From Congeria kusceri (lineage: Eukaryota > Mollusca > Bivalvia > Myida > Dreissenidae): a DNA stretch of 64,000 bases. The notes beneath the pieces were generated by a model. That model was not told the DNA's origin and searched no databases. It was given only the letters and a program-made list of their open reading frames with translations. This document shows positions 57,150 to 64,000 of this stretch, in pieces. The translations under genes were made by a program, and so were the position numbers. Position 1 is the stretch's first letter. Every line of letters begins with the position of its first letter. The DNA is taken from the NCBI GenBank assembly GCA_027627225.1, contig JAPFQT010000089.1:620001-684000 (forward strand). Reading direction: 5' to 3'.

Positions 57150-59340
57150 AAATGGGTCATTTTGTGGGCATAGTTCAAGGTCAAAGGTCAAATATAGAAA
57201 ATCAATCCCTAACACTTTGTCCGAAGCATATCTTTGCCCAGCATGGTTGGATTTTTTAATTAACCTGGCAGAAGTGATAAGAATGGTCAGTCGGAGTGTC
57301 TCACGCAAGAGTCAGGTCCCTTGGTCCAAGGTCAAGGTCACAATTCAAGGTCAAAGGTCAACTTTAATATAAGAAATCAATCCTTATCAATTTGTTCAGA
57401 GCATATCTTTGTCCAGCTTGAATTGATTTTCAAATAACTTGGCAGAACTGATAAGAATGATGAGGCAGAGTGTTGCTAGCAAGAACCAGATCCCTATCAA
57501 TTAAGGTCAAAGGTCAAATATAAGAATCAATCCTTACCACTCATTCGAAGCATATCTATGTCCAGCATGGATGGGTTTTCAAATCCCTTGGCAGAAGTGA
57601 TATGCATAGTGAGTCAGAGTGTCACACACAAGAACCAGGTCCCTAGGTCCAATGTCAAAGTCATAATTAAAGACATTAAGGTCATATGTCAAATATAAGA
57701 AATCAATCCTTACCACTTTGTTCATGGCATATCTTTTGTCAAGCATGAATTGATTTTCAAATATATAGGGAGACGGAAGTGTCGCGCATAAGAACCAGGT
57801 CCAAGGTCAAGGTCACATTTAAAGGTAAAAGGTATAATATGAGAAATCAATCCTTACCAAATTGTCCGGAGCATATCTTTGTCCAGCATGGATGTATTTT
57901 CAAAAAGCTGGGCAGAAGTGTCAAGCATAGTGAGACAGAGTGTCGCGGGTAAGAATCAGTTCGCTAGGTTGAAGGTCATGTTCGCAATGAAAGGTCGAAT
58001 AAAAACAATTACTCCTTACCACATAAAATGTCCAGCTTGGATGGGTTTTCAAATAATTTGGCAGAAGTGATAAGCATAGTCAGACGGAGTGTCGCGCACA
58101 AGAACCAGGTCCCTAGGTCCAAGATCAAGGTCACAATTAAAGGTAAAATATCAAATATTAGAAATCAATCCTTACCACTTTGTCCGGAGCATAAAGCGCC
58201 CAGCATGGATGGGTTTACAAATAACTTAGCAGAAGTGATAAGCATGGTGCGATTGAGTGTTGCACACAAGAAACAGGTCCCTATGTCCAAGGATAAGGTC
58301 ACAATTCAAGGTCAAATATAAAAAATCAATCCTAACCACTTTGTCCAGAGCATATCTTTGTCCAGCATGGATTCATTTTCAAATAACTTGGCTGAAGTGA
58401 TACGCATGTTGAGACGCAGTGTCACGCATAAAAACCAGGTCCTTTGGTCCAAAGTCAAGGTCACAATTCAAGTTCAAGGATCAGATATAAGAAATATATA
58501 CTTACCACTTTGTCCAGCTCAAGAGCTCATATAATGTTTGTTAGCTGTGATTTTGTGCATTTTTCGGGGTCTGCGTTCAATGTGATATGGTCCCTCATAA
58601 AACATTTAACCTTTGAGGAGACAAAAATTTATGAATCAGATAAATTGGCTTTCATTTGTGGGTTCATTGTTTGAAACCATAAAATTTGTTACATAAATAA
58701 TATGATAAACGGTTCTCTAGATGATCTAATCTGATGAAAGATATTGTAAACCATGAATGGCGTATTCTGGGCAAGGGCAAATGATTATATGCCCATATTG
58801 TGACAAGTTGGACTATAAAGAACTCTGGAAATAAAGCCTAACTTGGCACAAGCGACAAGCATGATGAGACGGAGTGTCGCATTCAAAAACCGGGTCCGTA
58901 GGTCCAAGGTTAATGCCACAATTCAAGGTCAAATGTCAAATATTAGAAATCAATCCTTACCACTTTTTCCAGAGCAAATCTTTGTTCAGCTGGGATGTTT
59001 TGTTTAAAAATCTTGCCAGAAGTGATAAGCATGGTGAGACGGAGTGTTGTGCCCCAAAAACTGGTCCTTAGGTCCAGGGTCAAGGTCACAATTCAAGGTC
59101 AAATATAAGAAATTAATCCTTACCACTTTGTCCAGAGCATTATTAACCTTTGTCCAGCATGGATTGATTTGCAGAAGTGCAAAATCCTGGTGATACGGAG
59201 TGTCACGAGCAAGAACCAGGGCCCTAAGTCCAAAGTCAATGTCACAATTCAAGGTCAGAGTTCAAATATAAGAAATCAATCCTTACCACTTGGTCCAGAG
59301 CATGTTTTTGTCCATCATGGATGGATTTTCTCTCTTCAAT
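57150..59340. repeat. Tandem array, unit about 170 bp
   Basis: Ten or more units of the family at 25130-25880 ('aagaaatcaatccttaccac', 'ttgtccggagcatatctttg', 'agcatggatgggttttcaaa', 'aagaaccaggtccctaggtc'). About 330 bp of other sequence interrupts it at about 58520-58850 ('ttgtgcatttttcggggtctgcgtt' type), and a version of that sequence returns at 59560-59680. Confidence 0.85.
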
Positions 59341-59689
59341 TGTTGACTCTTTACTCCCAAAAGTAATCTTTTGACGGGAGTATTTTTGCGACAATGGCAA
59401 TTTGTTACATTGCTGGTAAAATATAAAGCATATTTAATTAATCTTTTCAGCATTTCAGTTACTGTTTATTTGTTATTTGCTTTGACAATTAGCACACCAT
59501 TAATGATAATAAATATTGTAGGTGAAAATGTTAAATGAAAATAGAGTAATAGACTGGTTCAAATTATGAGCTCATGGAATGTTTGTTATCTATGATTTTG
59601 TGCATTTTTCAGGGTCTGCGTTTAATGTGATATTGTCTCACATAAAACATCTAACATTTATGAAACAGGTAAATTGGACTGTATGTTAC

Positions 59690-59880
59690 AATATACTGTC
59701 TCCATGGCCTACAGAGCGAAAGTCAAAGGTTCGAGTCCTACACAAGGCGAGTTCTGATATGGCTGGTTGCCTACCCAGCAGCTAGTTAAATCAAGGGGTA
59801 CCGATTGCCTTCCTGCCAAGCGCCCGGCATATAGGATAGGAATCGGGAGTAAAGGTGTTCATCAGTAAAAGGTGTCTCAT
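59690..59880 (+). mobile_element. Possible tRNA-derived SINE fragment
   Basis: 'ggttcgagtcc' at 59728-59738 fits a Pol III B box, and 'tggcctacaga' at 59705 loosely fits an A box about 23 bp upstream. The body that follows ('aaggggtaccgattgccttc', 'aagcgcccggcata') is GC-richer than the surroundings, but no poly(A) tail or target duplication was found. Tentative. Confidence 0.35.
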
Positions 59881-59895
59881 AAGTCAAAACTGGCT

Positions 59896-60353
59896 GGACC
59901 TTAATCACGAATTCCAATCCTTATGTTATTTAATGTAAAAGTGATAACTTTAAACAAACCTAAATGCAACATTTTGCACATAGAGACCCTAATAACCATA
60001 CCTTTTCTTAAAGAGCATTCTACGCTGAATTGATGTAAGCAATAAAAAGGGTATATCATGTATTATGTAAGAAAGAACTCAACACTATTCAAAGTTGACT
60101 GTTTTGTCACCATCTTTTTGGAGGCGACTTATGTAACCCGCCTCAGCGCAAGTGTCATACTGTAGTCTCCAATCTCAAAACATATCAGTGATTTATTTTT
60201 GCATACCAATGCTTACCCTACCAACATCTCCAAAAAAGAATATCAAAGCAAGTGTCTAAACCTAAAAACATGACTTCATGTCAATCGTTAAACTGGTTGA
60301 TTTATTTAGAAAGTACAGCCCTACATCGCTTATTTATTTAGTGTATTGTGACC
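59896..60353. mobile_element. Solo relative of the 470-bp terminal element
   Basis: Colinear with 6998-7468: 'caacattttgcacatagaga', 'ataaccataccttttcttaa', 'agagcattc', 'gtaagaaagaactc', 'tgactgttttgtcaccatct', 'ggttgatttatttagaaagt', ending 'gtgtattgtgacc'. Clearly diverged, with the left end hard to place. It shows the terminal element also exists alone, as a MITE or as a solo remnant of the larger transposon. Confidence 0.7.
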
Positions 60354-60379
60354 TGTAAAGGATTTTCGTGAATTGGTCA

Positions 60380-61260
60380 TACAACTTCAGATTATTTTTA
60401 GCTCCACTGGCAGAAAGCAAGCGAGCTTATGCCAAGGTGATCTTACGACCGTCAGGAGTGTGTGCGTCAACTCTTCCTTTAAACAACATATCGTCTGCAA
60501 CCGGTTGGCCAATTATTTACAGAAATGTTCCTTGGGTGATCGTCTACCAAAGTTGCTCAAATAATTCTGGTCCACTGCACAAGATGACTGCCAGAGCTGT
60601 AAATAGAACAGTCTTTAAACAACATCAAACCCCTGGGTAGATTTTCAAATAATTTTTACAGAAATGATCCTTGGGTGGTCCTCTCAAATGGTTCTGCTTT
60701 GTTGAAAAAAACATTGCCACCACTGTCCAGGGGGTGGGGCAATTTCTCCTTATATGACTATATTGAACACTTCGAAAAATCTTTTTGGTCAGAAACCTCT
60801 GGTTGGAATTCCAAATAATTTGACAATAATGTGTCTTCTGTAGTTCTCTACCAAAGTTTCTCAAATGGTTCCGCTCCATTTTAAAACATGGCCGCCAAGG
60901 TTGGGGCCATTTTACCTTATATGGCCATATTTATAACTTGTAAAATCTTTTTGTCAGAAACCACTCGTTAGATTAAGAAATAATTTCACAGAAATGATTC
61001 GTGGGGTGTTCTCTACTAAAGTTGCATAAATGGTTCTGCTCAGTAAAAAAAAAGGCCACCAATGGGTGGTAGTGATAGTCCTGTCCATCCTTCGGTTGGT
61101 CCTTCTGTGCGTCCGTCTTTCTGACCTTCCATCAGTCTGTGACAAGGTTAAGGACATTTTACGGTTTCGTTTAGCACCAACACCGCTTACTACAACACTT
61201 GGATACTTACACAGTTGTTGCTTATGACCATTCCCTATCCACCCATATAACCCAACCTCA
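60380..61260. repeat. Degenerate array region
   Basis: Units with 'acagaaatgatccttgggtg', 'gtcctctaccaaagtt', 'tcaaatggttctgct' and 'cttatatggccatat', related to the family at 34930-35760. Open frames in it are incidental. Confidence 0.65.
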
Positions 61261-61440
61261 CTTTGACCATGACTTAAAGTTATTCTTTAGTTTTAACAGG
61301 TTATATTAATCGAATTGCGTTTTTAAAGGATTTTATTGTTTGTTCTAATTGGAAATATTTTTTCAATTTATTATAATAAAGTGTTTGTGTTTAAAAACAT
61401 TATGAATTAATTATGAACACAATATGATGGATTTTTATAG

Positions 61441-61779
61441 ATGCCACTATGAGGAGCCACCACCAACAGGTTAACATATTCAAGGGCCATAAAACAAGAA
61501 AACTAGAATTGTGACTCAGCAATTGCCTTCAGAAACCTGTTTCTTGTGTTTATCATTCAAATATTGTAAAATTTAAATAAACATTTGCTGTGACAATCAA
61601 GTCTAATTGATATCAGTTTTACATTAATTTTGTTTGTTCAACTTTAATATAGGAATAATGAAACTTCAGAGATATCATCAGGAGAGAAACAATTATCACC
61701 ATCCGTTAGTCCTTTATTTGAGGCAATTGACAAATTGCCTATACAAGAATTATCTAACTTTAAAAATCATATCATCTGA
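61441..61779 (+). CDS. Two weak exon candidates
   Basis: 'ttttatag' precedes a 30-bp open piece (61441-61470; one frame reads C-H-Y-E-E-P-P-P-T), and 'ctttaatatag' precedes 61653-61779. Of the second, one frame reads E-T-S-E-I-S-S-G-E-K-Q-L-S-P-S-V-S-P-L-F and ends at a TGA, which looks like a real C-terminal exon. The two pieces do not join cleanly in that frame. I cannot link them to a gene. Confidence 0.25.
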
Positions 61780-61979
61780 TGATCATGTGTTAAAGGTGTG
61801 CACACAGTCACTGCAGTATAAAAAGTTAAATATATCAGTAGAACAAATAAAGATATATAATGTTCACAGTTGACAATTAGGAATATAACAAAAACTTTAT
61901 TATATTCCCCTTTTTGAGGTTTGTCGCTCTAAAATTCCCCTGGTATGAAGGCACAGGCAGTTGTAAAAAAAATTATACA

Positions 61980-62410
61980 AAAAATCACTGCTTATGAATG
62001 TTCCCTATCCACCCATATCACCCAACCTTACTTTGACCTTGACCTAATTTGCACTTAAAATAATTCAAATGGGCTGTTTCTTGGTTAACTAGATTTTACT
62101 ATTTCGTTTATCACCAACACCGCTTTACTACAATGCTTAGATATTTACACAGTTGTTACTTATGACACCTCCCAATCCAGCCATATTACCCAACCTCACT
62201 TTGACATTGACCTAATTTGCACTTATAATAATTCAAATGGGCTGTTTCTTTGTTAACTAGAATTTACCGTTTCATCTAGCACCAACACTGCTTGCTACAA
62301 CACTTGGATACTTACACAGTTGTTACTTATGACCGTTCTCAATCCACCCATATCACCCAACCTCACTTTGACCTTGACCTAATTTGGACTAAGAAATAGG
62401 CTATCCAGCA
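61980..62410. repeat. Tandem array, unit about 168 bp
   Basis: Three units with 'cacccatatcacccaacctc', 'actttgaccttgacctaatt', 'caaatgggctgtttcttg' and 'acttggatacttacacagtt'. A further copy lies near 61190-61270. Confidence 0.8.
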
Positions 62411-62559
62411 CCAACCAGGGGCATGTGTGTTTATCAAACACATATTCTTGTTTGGATCATTTTTGTTGTTAATTTTTTTTTGTCAAAAAGAGTCCATTTC
62501 TCAAAAACAAAAAAGTATCCATTTGAAACATTCAATACTTGCTCATTATCAAAATGGTA

Positions 62560-63960
62560 CCCCGTATCAGCAAGGCAGGTAACCCTGTGTTTGTATTTCT
62601 AGAGTTATCTGCCCTTGTTTGGACTTATGACTTAGCATACTTTGACAATTTTTTGGTAAGTTTAAAATTTCTCAATACCTATCAGAGACATTAAATTGAA
62701 ACTCAAGGTACTTGTTTGTGGTGATGACACCATTTTGCAGACAAGAGGAGGTAACTCTTTCAAGGATTTGCTTGAGTTATTGCCCATTTTTCAACTAATA
62801 AATTTTGCTTTAGGTCAAATTTCACAATATCTATTAGAGGTATTGATTTGAAACTCAAAGTACTTGATCAAAGTGATGAACCTATTCTGTAGACTAGAGG
62901 TTGTAGCTATATTAAGGATTTTGGTGGAGTTATTAACTCACCTGATCACGAAGTGCTCGGTAAGCTATTTGTATATGGGACCTCTCCTGTGTCGTCCGTG
63001 TGCCATGTGCTAGAGACTTCACTTTATATCCAATCTTAACCAAACTTGCACAGTTTGTGTATGACCATAAAATCTCGGACAGGATTGTTATTGGGCCAGA
63101 TCACACCAGTAACACTAGAGTCCTTGCCCCTTTTTGATGCAAAAACGTGAAAAATGCCTTTTTCCAACATATAGACTTTATTTTCCATCTAATCTTAACA
63201 AAACTTTCTCAATTTGTGTATGACAATAAGATCTCAGGAGTCGCCCAAATGGGCCAGATCGTGTTTCAAACACCGGAGTTATTGCCCTTTGTTTATGAAA
63301 AGATATACACAAATGGAAATTTTTCAGGATAGAGACTACATTTTTCATCCAATCTTCACCAATCTTGCACAGTTTGTCATTGACCATGAGATTACAGTGG
63401 AAGTTGAATATAAGCAAGATCCGACCAGAAACACTGGAGTTATTGCCCTTTGTTTGTGGAAAAAGTATGCGAAAAGGGACATTGTTTAGGATAGACACTT
63501 CATATTTCATTCAATCTTCACCAATCTTGCACAGTTTATTTATGACCATGAGATTAAAGGTGCAGTTGAATATAAGCTAAATTGGGCCAGAAACATGGGA
63601 TTTATGGCCCTTTGTTTGTGACAAAAATGGACATCATTGAGCAGGATTATTCATTTTGTGCACAGTTTTTCTATTAATGTTAGATTACAGGTGAAGTCGA
63701 ATATATGCATGATCAGGCCAGAGTTATTGCCCCTTGTGTGTTGAAAAAAACATCAACAAGTTATCAATGATTGGCTTGCACACTCGATTTTTTATTCAAT
63801 GTTGACCAAATGTACACAGTTTGCATAAGACCATAACAATTGATTTATAAAATTTGATTTCCAACAATTGCAAACCTTGCATGGAGTTATTTGTACATGC
63901 AACTTGGATGGCTTCAGAGCCTGCATTAATATCAGTTATCATCATTTATCATCATTGGAC
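62560..63960. repeat. Degenerate array with 'gagttattgccctttgtttg' units
   Basis: Units with 'catccaatcttcaccaatct', 'tgcacagtttgt', 'tatgaccatgagatta' and 'ggagttattgccctttgttt', spaced about 115-150 bp, preceded by a cap-like 'ctcacctgatcacgaagtgctc' at about 62938. Open frames on both strands reflect the repeat. Confidence 0.75.
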
Positions 63961-64000
63961 AGAAAATTATCAAAGAAAAAGCAAAACTTTACCATATAGC

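Noticed and set aside
55306..59366. Many 60-127-codon frames in the arrays
   Set aside because: Repeats of the same words in each unit, with stops in other units. Array by-products, not genes.

Overview
The window looks like nuclear DNA of a bivalve mollusc. It is AT-rich and intron-rich, with short exons between canonical GT/AG sites. It holds an IAP-type BIR gene, an APE-type LINE, and many degenerate tandem arrays with 110-175 bp units. The repeat phrases (for example 'gagttattgccctttgt' and 'aaggtcaaggtcacaattcaaggtc') are of a type I associate with bivalve genomes. The species assignment is inference; no database was searched.

Region 1 (1 to about 28.4 kb): part of an inhibitor-of-apoptosis (BIRC-like) gene on the + strand. 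A module of about 7.2 kb has been tandemly duplicated. It contains a 54-bp exon, a BIR exon and a 39-bp exon. The repeat junctions fall at about 3515, 14941 and 22134. Beyond the last module lie a UBA-like exon, another exon and a possible 45-bp exon. Every exon I place here is bounded by phase-1 introns, so modules can be added without breaking frame. The BIR exon of the first module is split by a 4.2-kb DNA transposon (6998-11206). It carries a putative transposase (one frameshift) and, convergent to it, an I-PpoI-like His-Me finger nuclease. These lie between two direct copies of a TIR-bearing element of about 470 bp, with a 4-bp target duplication. The second module preserves the empty site.

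Region 2 (28.4 to 34.9 kb): two non-autonomous TIR elements, a decayed tRNA-like sequence, three exons of an unrecognised polyglutamine protein gene, and a 51-bp minisatellite.

Region 3 (34.9 to 47 kb): a large block of tandem arrays. One array family runs in opposite orientations on either side of about 37.25 kb. It has been interrupted by a near-full-length but broken LINE (38433-43088, minus strand) and by a 2.1-kb inverted-repeat element (43398-45490). The LINE ORF1 carries a degenerate 2A-like motif.

Region 4 (47 to 55.3 kb): a divergent pair of small genes, a five-exon BEN-domain-like gene (minus) and a C2H2 zinc-finger gene (plus). Nearby are a TTAA-flanked MITE and two CATGG/CCAGC-rich repeat islands.

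Region 5 (55.3 to 64 kb): mostly tandem arrays of several families, a solo relative of the transposon end element, a SINE-like fragment and weak exon candidates.
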